From: Micropterix aruncella
Taxonomy: Eukaryota; Arthropoda; Insecta; Lepidoptera; Micropterigidae
Length of the DNA stretch: 64,000 nucleotides
NCBI GenBank assembly: GCA_944548615.1
Contig: OX155980.1
Span: 38,828,284-38,892,283, forward strand
Direction of reading: 5' to 3'
Part shown: positions 10,116 through 19,287 of the stretch, one piece after another
Layout: every line of letters starts with the position of its first letter
Numbering within the stretch: position 1 is the first letter of the stretch
The notes under the pieces: model-generated
Told to the model about the DNA's origin: nothing
Databases searched by the model: none
The model's input: the letters and a program-made list of their open reading frames with translations, nothing else
Translations under genes and position numbers: made by a program

Positions 10116-13082
10116 TTAAACAAGAATTTTAAATAGGTTTTCGGATTCCCTTCTCCCTTTGTTTAGTAGCCAACACACCACCATTTTCTTCAGCACGACT
10201 GTCGATGTTGACGTCAATGCATTCCCCCCCACCTCAGATATGAACATATTGTAAATCCTCGGCGAGTGAAATGCATAATGTCGCTGTCCGTATGCTGAGT
10301 TTTTAGTTTGTTGGGGTTGGTTATTACGGTTTCTGGTATCGTACTTGTGCATAGAGGTATTCTGAGGCACCAGGTCATGTCTGTAGTAGTAGAGTACTAT
10401 TGTTCGTATATATAATTGTCTGATGTCAAGTACTTGAAATTCATTAAATAGTAAATCGGAAGGGTAGCGGTAAGGTTTCTTGTTGATTACTCTAATTAGG
10501 GCTTTTTGGGCCTTTATTAGGGGATCAAGAATAGTTATCGCAGCGCTACCCCAACCAATCTGTCCGTAAGTGATTACAGTCTGTGCAAGTGCGTAGTATG
10601 TCATCTTCAGCATAGACGGACTAAGAATATTCCTGATGTTTTTAAAGACGTATATTAGTTTTCGTAGTCGCTGTGTTGTCAAGTCTATTTCCTTGTGCCA
10701 ACGTAGAAAGTTATCAATAAAAATTCCAAGGTACTTTATAGTGGTTGTTCGCTCTAGAGGCTGGCACAAGCAGTTCATTCTGTCACAGCTGTGTACCGTC
10801 AGTTGTTTATCAAGTCCAGGTTGCTTTCGCCCATCTATGCTAAATGTCATGTATTTAGTCTTCTTGATATTCAGCGTAAGTAGATGATGAGTCAGCCAGT
10901 CGTACGTTTGTTGCAGACCCGCTGTTGCCTTGTCAAAAACCGAATCCCATGTATCAGATTCAAACATTAGTACAGTGTCATCAGCAAATGATATTAATTT
11001 TCCTGATATGTCTTGTCGGCATAGGTCGTCAATATATATAAGAAATAACGTTGGTCCTAGTGTACTTCCTTGCGGAACTCCATAGGGGATGTGCATCCAA
11101 TCACTTGTCACATTATCCATTTTTACTCTTTGTGTGCGTCCAGTTACATAAGTTGTAAACCACTGCAGAGCAGAATCAGTAAGACCTCTTTGTTTCAGTT
11201 TGTCTAGTAATTTGTCGTGTGGCACAGTATCGAATGCTTTGGCCAGATCAAGGAATACAGCAAGACACCTTCGATCTCTATCCACATTTTTAGATATAAA
11301 TTCGGTGACTTGCAAAATAGCATCTTGCGTCCCAATGTTCGATCTGAAGCCAAATTGCCCTTTCGACAAAAGGCCATTTTTTTCTAAATAGTCCGTCAGT
11401 TGGAGTTTAACGTGTCGCTCAAGTATTTTGCTCAATATGTTTAGTAGAGATATCGGCCGGTAGTTTGTCATGTCTGTCTTGTCTCCTGCTTTGAAGATCG
11501 GAGTTACATCAGCCCTTTTAAAATGATCTGGAAAGGTGCAATTTTCTATACTGAGGTTAATAATATGCATAATAGGGTGTACTATTTCGTATTGCACTTG
11601 CTTCAGTGTCCTTGCAGAGATCCGATCGGGCCCGCAAGCGGAGTCAGTCTTGAGTTCTTTGATTAGAGTTAGTGCGTTAGTTTCTGTTATATTTGTCAGT
11701 TGAAATTTATTTTTAGGTGTCTGTGTATAGGTATGATTTATTAAGTTTCTCCTGTTTGCTATTTTTTCTACTTTCGTTGCTAAGTTTTTCCCTATGTTAG
11801 TGAAGTATGTGTTTGCAGCATTTGCTATATCATGTACGTTGTCGAGTGTACGTCCGTCCATTTTGATTTCATTAATTTTGGTCCTGTTATGTCCAATGTT
11901 ATTCATCTCCTTAACTACTGTCCAAACGGTCTTAGGATCGTAGTTATCAGTCTCGATTTTGGTTCTATAGTACTTTTCCTTGGTCCGTTTAATTATAGTC
12001 GAACAGATACTTCGGTATTTCTTGTAGTAGAGTCCTAGTCGTTCATTTTGTGGGAAAACTTTAGTCTGTCTATGCAATCTGTCGCGTTTCCGTATACTAT
12101 TTATTATTCCGTCGCTTATCCATGGTTTCAGTCTTTTATGTTTGGCATTTATTGTCTTAACAGTCGTATTGTTGGTCGTATGTTGTGTAAATGTCCCTAC
12201 AAATATGTCAACAGCTGTATTAATATTATTTGTGCTATATAAGTCAGTCCATGTCTCATTACTTAAGTCACTTCTTAGTTTGTGGTAGTCAATTGTCGCT
12301 CTCGTCAGTCGTGGTTGACTCTGGTCATGTCGTCTTCCACGAAGTGCTAACAGTGTACAAAAGTGGTCAGTTATGGTAGTACCCACAACTGCCGCAGTCT
12401 GAACATACGATGAACGTACATATATGTGGTCAATACAAGTCTGGATATTGTCGGTCTCTCTTGTTGCTATATTTATTGCTGGTGTATATCCAAGTTCACT
12501 GAGGAGGTTTTGGTATTCATCAGCTTGTGGGTGTTTTTGCCCACAAATAGAGATATTTGTGTCACCAGCAAATATATGATGTTGTGTATATTTATCAGCT
12601 ATCATCATTTGTTCATGTGCTGTAACGTAAAGTCCATTTAGAAAAGTTGTAATGTTTCGTATTGAGGGTGACCTATACACTGCAAGAACACTAAAGCCGC
12701 CGCATCGTATGTGCAACCCAGTACAATCCGGAATATTTGTTTCCCTCACTGATGGACTTAGGCCACTCTTCGCATAAACCACAACGCCGTCGGCTTTATT
12801 TTTATTACCCTCGGTTTTGTAACTTTCATAACCATTTATATGAGGCAGCTGTGGTTTATTTAAAAGCCAGCATTCAGATAGAATAATCATATCTACATCC
12901 ATAGAAAGCTCATTTAGTAATATATAAAGCTCATCGACATTTTTGTGGAGGCTTCGAATATTCATACACATTATTTTAAATATATAATTACCGTTAAAAA
13001 TATTTCGACACTGAAACGGAAAATCAATTTTCAATGTATTTACTATACTCGTATTTGTGACGTCATCTATCATTGTACTCAT
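10116..13082 (-). CDS. LINE ORF2: AP-type endonuclease and reverse transcriptase, intact
   Basis: A 988-residue open frame without interruption. The N-terminal EEP endonuclease has MNIRSL (Asn41), SECW (Glu70), the YRSPS block (Tyr136), GDTN (Asp174/Asn176) and TDH (Asp239/His240). The RT follows with CGPDRIS near 483, NYRPISLLNILSKILER near 540, GQFGFR near 575, FLDLAKAFDTVPHDKLL with catalytic Asp612, PYGVPQGSTLGPTLFLIYID near 667 and FADD with Asp701/702. A thumb and C-terminal region without RNase H end the protein. The protein would nick target DNA and prime reverse transcription of the element RNA there. All expected catalytic residues are present, in contrast to every other element in the window, which suggests a recent copy. 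The first Met is a reasonable start, since the endonuclease core begins about 35 residues in. Expression cannot be judged because the 5' promoter region is missing. Confidence 0.93.
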   Translation of the reverse strand: MSTMIDDVTNTSIVNTLKIDFPFQCRNIFNGNYIFKIMCMNIRSLHKNVDELYILLNELSMDVDMIILSECWLLNKPQLPHINGYESYKTEGNKNKADGVVVYAKSGLSPSVRETNIPDCTGLHIRCGGFSVLAVYRSPSIRNITTFLNGLYVTAHEQMMIADKYTQHHIFAGDTNISICGQKHPQADEYQNLLSELGYTPAINIATRETDNIQTCIDHIYVRSSYVQTAAVVGTTITDHFCTLLALRGRRHDQSQPRLTRATIDYHKLRSDLSNETWTDLYSTNNINTAVDIFVGTFTQHTTNNTTVKTINAKHKRLKPWISDGIINSIRKRDRLHRQTKVFPQNERLGLYYKKYRSICSTIIKRTKEKYYRTKIETDNYDPKTVWTVVKEMNNIGHNRTKINEIKMDGRTLDNVHDIANAANTYFTNIGKNLATKVEKIANRRNLINHTYTQTPKNKFQLTNITETNALTLIKELKTDSACGPDRISARTLKQVQYEIVHPIMHIINLSIENCTFPDHFKRADVTPIFKAGDKTDMTNYRPISLLNILSKILERHVKLQLTDYLEKNGLLSKGQFGFRSNIGTQDAILQVTEFISKNVDRDRRCLAVFLDLAKAFDTVPHDKLLDKLKQRGLTDSALQWFTTYVTGRTQRVKMDNVTSDWMHIPYGVPQGSTLGPTLFLIYIDDLCRQDISGKLISFADDTVLMFESDTWDSVFDKATAGLQQTYDWLTHHLLTLNIKKTKYMTFSIDGRKQPGLDKQLTVHSCDRMNCLCQPLERTTTIKYLGIFIDNFLRWHKEIDLTTQRLRKLIYVFKNIRNILSPSMLKMTYYALAQTVITYGQIGWGSAAITILDPLIKAQKALIRVINKKPYRYPSDLLFNEFQVLDIRQLYIRTIVLYYYRHDLVPQNTSMHKYDTRNRNNQPQQTKNSAYGQRHYAFHSPRIYNMFISEVGGNALTSTSTVVLKKMVVCWLLNKGRRESENLFKILV

Positions 13083-13511
13083 ATTGGAGTATTGCCGTTC
13101 TGGTTATATGAACAATGCGAAGCCAGATACTCTTATAATGGCTAACATCACAGCTGCGCCATATAAATAAAACGTTGAAGTTCAAAATTAGAGTGATGAA
13201 TGTTCTATAGTATTTACTTATTTTTATTTTCTCTTGTATACAAATAATGAAATGTATCAGTATCATATAATTATAATTTTTCATTCTTGCTTGGAATTTA
13301 AATAGAAATATAGATAATTTGAGCACACTTTGCCGTATATAGTATAATAATGTTTGTATATTCATAAATAATATAAACATATATATGTGTAAATAATAGA
13401 AATATGCATATTGTATATAAATAAATTTCGTTATGAGAATAGTTAATAATATATTATTGTTTTTTTCCATGTAATTGAGTAGAAACTTTCCTAGTTGCAC
13501 GTAACAATAGT
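13083..13511 (-). other. AT-rich spacer between ORF1 and ORF2
   Basis: About 430 bases separate the ORFs. A 180-codon open frame covers it, but the peptide is dominated by Ile, Tyr, Asn, Lys and Phe and shows no domain. I read this as a chance frame in AT-rich DNA, or as an insertion into the normally short inter-ORF gap. Confidence 0.5.
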
Positions 13512-13904
13512 TTATTCTATTTTTTTTAGATCTCTTTCTGAATTTATTATAATGACAGGCATATTTTCTCCTCTGCGTATATATATGCGACAGTTTTTTG
13601 TCCATACGAACCTGTACCTTTTCTCTCTACATATGTCCCTAGTTTTTTTATAAAGCAGCCTGTTTTGAAAGGTAAGATGATCTCCGCAGTAGATTCTGGT
13701 AGGCACAGTATCAATTCCCAAATCCTTTGTGCTGAGTCCATCCTTCGCAGCTGTTCTCGATTTTTGGAGTGTTTTCACAGCTTCGAGAAACTGCTCCTTC
13801 TTCCATCTTGTGGTAAATGTGGCTATGACTAGTGGTGTACGGGTGCGAGAATTTGATGATGAATCTTCTTTCTTCTTGGGGATGATTCGATATGCGTAGT
13901 ACAA
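13512..13904 (-). pseudogene. LINE ORF1 C-terminal fragment (Baculo_FP-like domain)
   Basis: The 130-residue frame contains a module typical of CR1/Daphne-type ORF1 proteins and distantly related to the C-terminal domain of the baculovirus FP family in protein classifications. The visible blocks are AYRIIPKKK, then PLVIATFTTRWKKEQFL, then RIYCGDHLTFQNRLLYK, KRYRFVWTKNCRIYIRR and SERDLKKI. Codons upstream of the first Met stay in frame for about seven residues, then a TAG occurs near 13925. The N-terminal coiled coil and zinc-finger parts are absent. Position and strand match ORF2 downstream, so it is the truncated ORF1 of the same element. The family role is RNA binding in the retrotransposition particle. 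Confidence 0.8.
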
Positions 13905-13930
13905 GTCGCGATCTTCTATTTCAGACTTCT

Positions 13931-14269
13931 ATTTCTAATGATCAATTAGAGACCCGTATTTAGATAGCAGTATGATTTGGGATACTAGTTTTCTGATCCT
14001 CACCCACCAAGTAGTATATTCCGATCTATTCGCTGTTAGTGTACGTATTTTATTTCTGTTAGTTGCAAGAATATCAAAAAATCGGTTGTGTCACCACAAA
14101 ACTTTCCGGGCAAGTAGCCAAGGGCTTACGGAAGGAGGTTGACCTGATTGAAAGGAATAGTCGGCCACGAGTGCGGATAGTGAGTATGCAACGCAATAAA
14201 CACGTCCGATTCAATCGTCGACGCAAATATACTGAACGGCGAAAATTCAGTATGAATTCGGTCTAACGA
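13931..14269. other. Unassigned DNA
   Basis: A 67-codon plus-strand frame (14063-14266) is rich in Arg and Lys but has no recognisable domain. Confidence 0.35.
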
Positions 14270-14510
14270 GGCATCTGTGTAGTGTGTACCAAATTTCAAG
14301 TTCAATATTTCGAAATTAAAGTATGACTTATAGTGCGCCGATATTATGCGTTTATTGGTTTATACCCTAGTGGACCGATTTCAACCACGACCTTTTTAAC
14401 TCTTACCATGACCAAATATTGCGTGCATACCAAATTTCAGCTCAATCGGATTAAGCTTTGAGGCGCTATTGTGGAGGAATACACACAGACACACAGGCAG
14501 ACGTCCATAT
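14270..14510 (+). repeat. Dispersed repeat tail, family Y, copy 1
   Basis: This aligns with the reverse complement of 54790-54965. Shared blocks include AGTTCAATATTTCGA, GACCGATTTCAACCAC, CAAATTTCAGCTCAATC and a terminal ACACACAGACACACAGGCAG-like run. The form, a degenerate body ending in CA/CAGA-rich simple sequence, is typical of LINE or SINE 3' tails, but no coding part is attached. Confidence 0.65.
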
Positions 14511-17500
14511 GGAAATGGTGTTAATCATCTCAGGGGAGCTCAAAATCGACATTGCCGACTTTAGCTCGAAAAAAAAAATTGGCGCGTTCACAATACTTTC
14601 CCTCGTTCTTGGAAAGTAAAAATTGGCATGTTTCGTTCCCAAAATTTCACGCCTTTCCTGCGATTTGTATTTCATAATTGTTTGTGCTTGCGATTGCTTT
14701 TACAACCACTTAAATCGCAATTTTCGACGTTATCGTTCAGTTCGTGCTGCAAGGTTACCCTTCTCCACTGCCCTCCTTCCTCTACCCTCCCCCCCTCAAT
14801 CCTCCCCCTCTAAGTTCATGTTATGCTGCGTGTGTGTCGAGTGCCGACGCGGTCTCCAGCGGATAACTCAATTCTTTTCGTGACTCCCGAGTCGCTTGCA
14901 AACTTTCGGCCGACAAACGAATTCTGATTTCCCCCGCATCGCATACGTGCCATCATGCCAATTCGCCCACCACTCAGCCCCTTAATTTACATAATAGTAA
15001 TATTAATCCAGCTGAGGGGCTTAATAGCACACGTACTTATTTATAAACAAATGAAGTAATTACTCTTTTGTAGGGGGATAAAAGAGGCCTAAGAAACAAA
15101 ACGGCGAGTGAGCGTATATTTAATTTGCGCCCTTATTATTTCCATTTCTCTAAAACAATGATAATCACAATTTTCTTTTTTGGACCAGAAAACAATATTT
15201 ATGGAACAAAAACTTTGGCGTACTTTTTTATCTTTGTTTGACGACGCTGACAAAATAACTAAAGCCATGATGTTTATAAAATTTTGGAAAAAAATATTTT
15301 GATACGGTGTGGTTTACACTGCACGACGTAATTTTTAAGGGGTAATGTACGACGTACATTTTGAGAGGAGCATATGTAAAACCAATAGAAAAAATGTTTC
15401 TCATTTTGTTTTTTTCTTCAAAAAGCATGTTTTTGGATATTATGAGATTCTTTGTACAAGAGATTTTTCTAGATGATACTCGTAAACTGAATTAAAACTT
15501 CTACGTCGTCATCTACATCTACAATTGTTTTTGATGTAGTTCTTTGTTACGATGGAAAAACCTTAACATAATAAACGCTTTTCCTCGGTAACCCAAAACC
15601 AAAAGAAAAAAAAATAGAAAAATGCCATGTACAAACAAAGAATCCTAAAATACAAAAACATGTTTTTCAAAAAAAAAACAAATATTTAATAAAATAAATT
15701 TAAAATATTTAAAGGAGGATCGGCAAAAAAAAATGGGATCTAACCCCCCCCCCCCCCACCCTAGCTATATGTCATTGTTAAGCTATTTTAATGTAGTATA
15801 CTTGTCACTATGACGCATTGTCCTCAAAAAGCTGTATATAAAAAGTTTTGAGTAAGGGAATTCGACATTTTACGCAATATTTGTTGGGCTGTATTTTTAT
15901 ACTAAACGGTTTTTCTATTGTTCAAATAGATTATATTAGCGTAACTAGAAGAGCATTGTGTTGTTTCTTGGTGCTAGAGCCTATGCGTCTCGTTGGCCGA
16001 ATTCACAATCTGTCATTTTCTCCAGCGCGTCCCCGTCTAATACTCGGACCTGCTTGCTACTCTCGTGATCTGGATTTTTCCTTCGGCATTCATACGCAGA
16101 GGCATATTATAAACATACAAATCGTATTATATCGATGTCGATTTGATAGGAACCGAAAGCAAACATTTTCCCACCATTTTCTGTAAGACAGGGTGTGGTG
16201 TTCTCAAAGTGTGTGGCGTGGCACCCTGGAGTACTACTTAAAGATCGGGGGTACCGGAAGGCGCCTATGATCTCTAACTTACTTTGTTGCTAAGTAACGA
16301 ATGAAGTGTCAAGGTTACTCATCTATAACTGGTTCACGCCCCACTGTCGCGGCCCGACCGCCAATCAATAATGATCGCGTCGAGTTGCGTCATCAGATTA
16401 TCTCGCTAATGGTCGCTGTTATGTATGTCTTATACCGTTTAGTTATGAGTCATGTGTCCAGAAAGCTGTACCAACAATTTTTTCCTACAATATGGTATTA
16501 TTTTGGATAAAAAAGCAATAGTGCAATTACTAATGGTAGTGCATTGGCAAATGGCGGGCGAGGAGGCCGCATATACGAATACGGCTACTTAGTTGTTGGG
16601 TTCACATCAATACAAGTCAACGATTAAGAGAGACCGCAGTGTGTGATCTAAAGTCCTATCATCCGAGAGCATGAACCCAAGTATATTTGAGGCGGCACAT
16701 TTAAAAACGCATCACAACTAATCCCAGCATTGTCGATTATTAATGTGATTTTTTCAGCAGAAAAACGAAGCATTTTTTTACAAGCTTCGTCAGTGTCAAA
16801 CAATGTCTCGATGGCTTCATTCATAGTGGCATATTAGAGAAGCGAAATGCAAAAATCCCCACACTATTGCCATAGTAAACCAACAAACACAGTATACCAG
16901 TATATCACAGTATACCAACTGGGGTATACTGTGCTATTGCAGAGGAACTTATTCTAGCGGCTGCTGGGGATATGACTAATATAATTATCGAAGAAAATGC
17001 GGACACTTCTTTTGATGATTATCCTGTCGAACATCACCATCAATTAAATAATCCAGCACGTGGATGTGGCTCAGAGTCTCACCGATCAATTGATAGAAAA
17101 AAATAATGGAAATGAGCTTAGACTTCCACCAGGTGAGGCCACGGACAGCAACACGGAAGCACTCTTATCTGATATATACATTTTATTGATTGTAGTAGTA
17201 TTGTTAAGGCTAGATATATATTATATGAGATAGATAGACATAATGTGCCTTGATAACATTCTAATTCTCAAGAATAAAATAGTAAAGAGTATTTATTTCC
17301 ATTACTAGTTCACAGTCGTGTCGGAATAACCAAGTATATTAAATTAATCCTAAACTAATTACTCAAATCAACAAATTACAGCAGATTACTTCAAAATTAT
17401 TTCAATTAGCAAAAAAAATACTATAATAATATCAATTGATAATGAAAAATTAATTGCATACTTTGTTACGTAAGTACGATGTTGTTTTCAAAGTATTTTA

Positions 17501-18347
17501 AAATGTAGTTATGCGAGTACATATTGATTTTAAGCCGATACACCCGGATAGATCTCTTCAAAACATCAATGTTTAAATCACCTTTAAATTATCAGCCAAT
17601 TTATTAAAAAGTCCTATGTAGAGCATCGATATATGAGGCCCTTATATATCGATGATGTAGAGATTAGTCGCCTGGAACTTCGCCGTACGTGGTATGATCG
17701 GTTGGAGATAATGGGGTCATTCCTGGTCTCATGCCGATGTACTTCCACGTGGAATATTGCCGAGATTTTTTGCTATAGAATTCGCAGAGAGGTTCTTGAG
17801 CCTTTACGGCCAATATACAGTCAAATCGCTTATACGCTCAATATCCCTAGTTTTAAGGCTGCTACAACTTGGATAAGTATCGAAACCCCTGTTTATCATT
17901 TGCGGTGGTGCCAAAATATCTACCCTTCCTTAGATGTGTTTTTAACTAAATCGTAGCACTAGAACGACCTCGACCGCTATTGCTGATGACAAAAGGACGT
18001 GCGCGTAAAAACCAAAAGCGGCTGAATGAAAGGGGGTTTAAAAGTTACGATGCAAAAGAGAATGAATGAAAAGGATGCCATCCCATTGCCGTAATGCAAC
18101 GTTGGCTCTCTCGCCACAGCAGGTGCTGCCTTTTTTCGCTCCAGTCACGTTTACACAGCTAGTTATTAAATAGTGTCAATAAAAAACACCGGGGTAAGTA
18201 TTTGTTATTCAGATAGGGACATAAATACAGACAATGAAATTTTTTAAATGTTATGAAGGAAATACGATTTTAAAATTATGACAAAATATTTCGTAATAAA
18301 ACAAATAAATAAATAAAATAAAATAAAAAAATAACACTAGTTACTTA
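14511..18347. other. Unassigned DNA with small hairpin and weak coding-like frames
   Basis: No gene can be supported. 16906-16933 is a perfect 11-bp-arm hairpin (CACAGTATACC / GGTATACTGTG). 16937-17104 keeps one plus-strand frame open for about 50 codons with acidic, non-repetitive composition just after that hairpin, perhaps the eroded end of a transposase, but I cannot name it. 17633-17956 is a 107-codon frame of ordinary composition and no recognised domain. A run of C lies at about 15745-15758. Confidence 0.4.
18336..18347. repeat. Target-site duplication (left) of PLE copy A
   Basis: ACTAGTTACTTA, identical to 19276-19287, brackets the element. Confidence 0.85.
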
Positions 18348-18445
18348 TAAATAGGATAGAAAACGAATTTACCGCGTGAAATTTGTAGCACCCGACGTTT
18401 CGATGACGTTGCAGCCGCCGTTGTCCAGGGTAGACTGAAGAGCTG

Positions 18446-19174
18446 TCAATCCGTTGTTTTGCGGGTAGGACGCGTACCGCTTCCGCCACTGCGTAGGTTA
18501 TAACGGTGGTGGGGGGCCGGGCTCGGTGCGCGGGAATTTTGAAAATCCGTCCTGCACACAACACTCACTGTATCCTGTTTTACGTCTTTGTGTTCGGCGT
18601 TCGGCGGCGGGAACATTTTAAGAAGAGGGTTCCACGTAGAAGAGAGTTTGTAACCGTCGTCTCTGTTAAAGTTCGGGGTTCTTCTTATTTCAATGGCTTC
18701 CCGCATCATGCGAGGAAAGTAGAATTGTTCTTTGGATAGCACAATGGGATTTTGAAACTGCATCCAGTGGTTACTTCCGCTATCCAATATATGTTCGCAG
18801 ATCGCCAATTTTTCTCGCTGAACGTTTTTAACAGCTTTGATGTGTTCTGACAGTCGCGTGGCTATGGGCCGTTTCGTTTGTCCAACGTAGGCTAGACCGC
18901 AACTGCATTCGACTTTATACACACCCGGGGTTTGCAGTGGTATTACATCCTTTACAGGCCTCAAAATTCGAGCTATATTTTGGGTCGGTTTGAAGATCGT
19001 TTTTATATCGAATCTGTTTAGCATCTTACTTATTCGATCAGTCACGCCCTTGACGTATGGTAAGAATGCTCTTGATCTGCTCGGTTTCTGAGTTTCGTCT
19101 GTATTAGATCGTGTGCGTGTCTCGTGATATTTACCGTATCCATTTTTCCTAAGGACATCATTGACATGTTCCAT
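18446..19174 (-). CDS. PLE GIY-YIG endonuclease part, without reverse transcriptase
   Basis: The 242-residue frame starts within the linker that normally follows the PLE reverse transcriptase (FLPYVKGVTDRISKMLNRFD, residues about 37-56). GIY-YIG motifs are GVY (84-86) and YVG (96-98), then Arg107 in ATRLSEH, His111 and Glu162 in REAIEIRR. The Cys pair in ECSC (90, 92) with downstream Cys and His fits the metal-binding motif of canonical animal PLEs. The C-terminal 80 residues are Pro/Arg-rich. In intact elements this nuclease cuts the target DNA for primed reverse transcription. With no RT fused, the protein alone would not retrotranspose. The frame is undamaged from the Met near the inverted terminus to its stop, so the copy is fairly young. 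Confidence 0.88.
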   Translation of the reverse strand: MEHVNDVLRKNGYGKYHETRTRSNTDETQKPSRSRAFLPYVKGVTDRISKMLNRFDIKTIFKPTQNIARILRPVKDVIPLQTPGVYKVECSCGLAYVGQTKRPIATRLSEHIKAVKNVQREKLAICEHILDSGSNHWMQFQNPIVLSKEQFYFPRMMREAIEIRRTPNFNRDDGYKLSSTWNPLLKMFPPPNAEHKDVKQDTVSVVCRTDFQNSRAPSPAPHHRYNLRSGGSGTRPTRKTTD

Positions 19175-19234
19175 CTCAACGTCACCGAAACGTCGGGTGC
19201 TACAAATTTAACGCGGTAAAATCGTTTTCTATCC

Positions 19235-19242
19235 TATTTATA
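19235..19242 (-). promoter_or_regulatory. Candidate TATA box in inverted PLE terminus
   Basis: TATAAATA on the minus strand, about 60 bases upstream of the GIY-YIG start codon. It arises only because the 3' terminus is present in inverted form. Function is an inference. Confidence 0.35.
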
Positions 19243-19275
19243 ATGTCAAACAACCGCGATAGTCTTCGATTTTAT

Positions 19276-19287
19276 ACTAGTTACTTA
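19276..19287. repeat. Target-site duplication (right) of PLE copy A
   Basis: Second copy of ACTAGTTACTTA. Confidence 0.85.

Larger units (their letters stand above)
9610..13930 (-). mobile_element. CR1-like (Daphne/Kiri-like) LINE, 5'-truncated in ORF1
   Basis: On the minus strand the order is: ORF1 C-terminal part (13904-13512), an AT-rich spacer, intact ORF2 (13082-10116), then a 3' region with a stem-loop at 9773-9810 and an A-rich, AAATA-like tail near 9610-9650. Upstream of about 13925 the ORF1 frame meets a stop and no further ORF1 or 5' UTR is recognised, so I place the 5' truncation there. The 3' limit is approximate because no target duplication was found. Clade assignment comes from the ORF1 domain type and the RT motifs and would need a tree. 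Confidence 0.85.
18348..19275 (-). mobile_element. Penelope-like element, short copy A
   Basis: A 928-bp insertion with a perfect 12-bp target duplication. On the minus strand it begins ATAAAATCGAAGACTATCGC, then has a ~65-bp segment (19242-19178) that is the inverted copy of its own 3' end (18346-18411), then the GIY-YIG ORF, then the 3' end finishing CCTATTTATA. Terminal repeats in inverted orientation and loss of 5' sequence are known features of PLEs. The RT half is missing, so the copy is non-autonomous. The inverted segment places TATAAATA upstream of the ORF. Confidence 0.9.

Noticed and set aside
13063..13605. 180-codon minus-strand frame between LINE ORF1 and ORF2
   Set aside because: Ile/Tyr/Asn/Lys-dominated composition of AT-rich DNA, overlaps both real ORFs in another frame, no domain.
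16937..17104. Transposase C-terminus
   Set aside because: The open frame is coding-like but no block could be assigned to a family.
18506..18739. Plus-strand 77-codon frame in PLE copy A and the matching one in copy B
   Set aside because: Antisense of the GIY-YIG frame.
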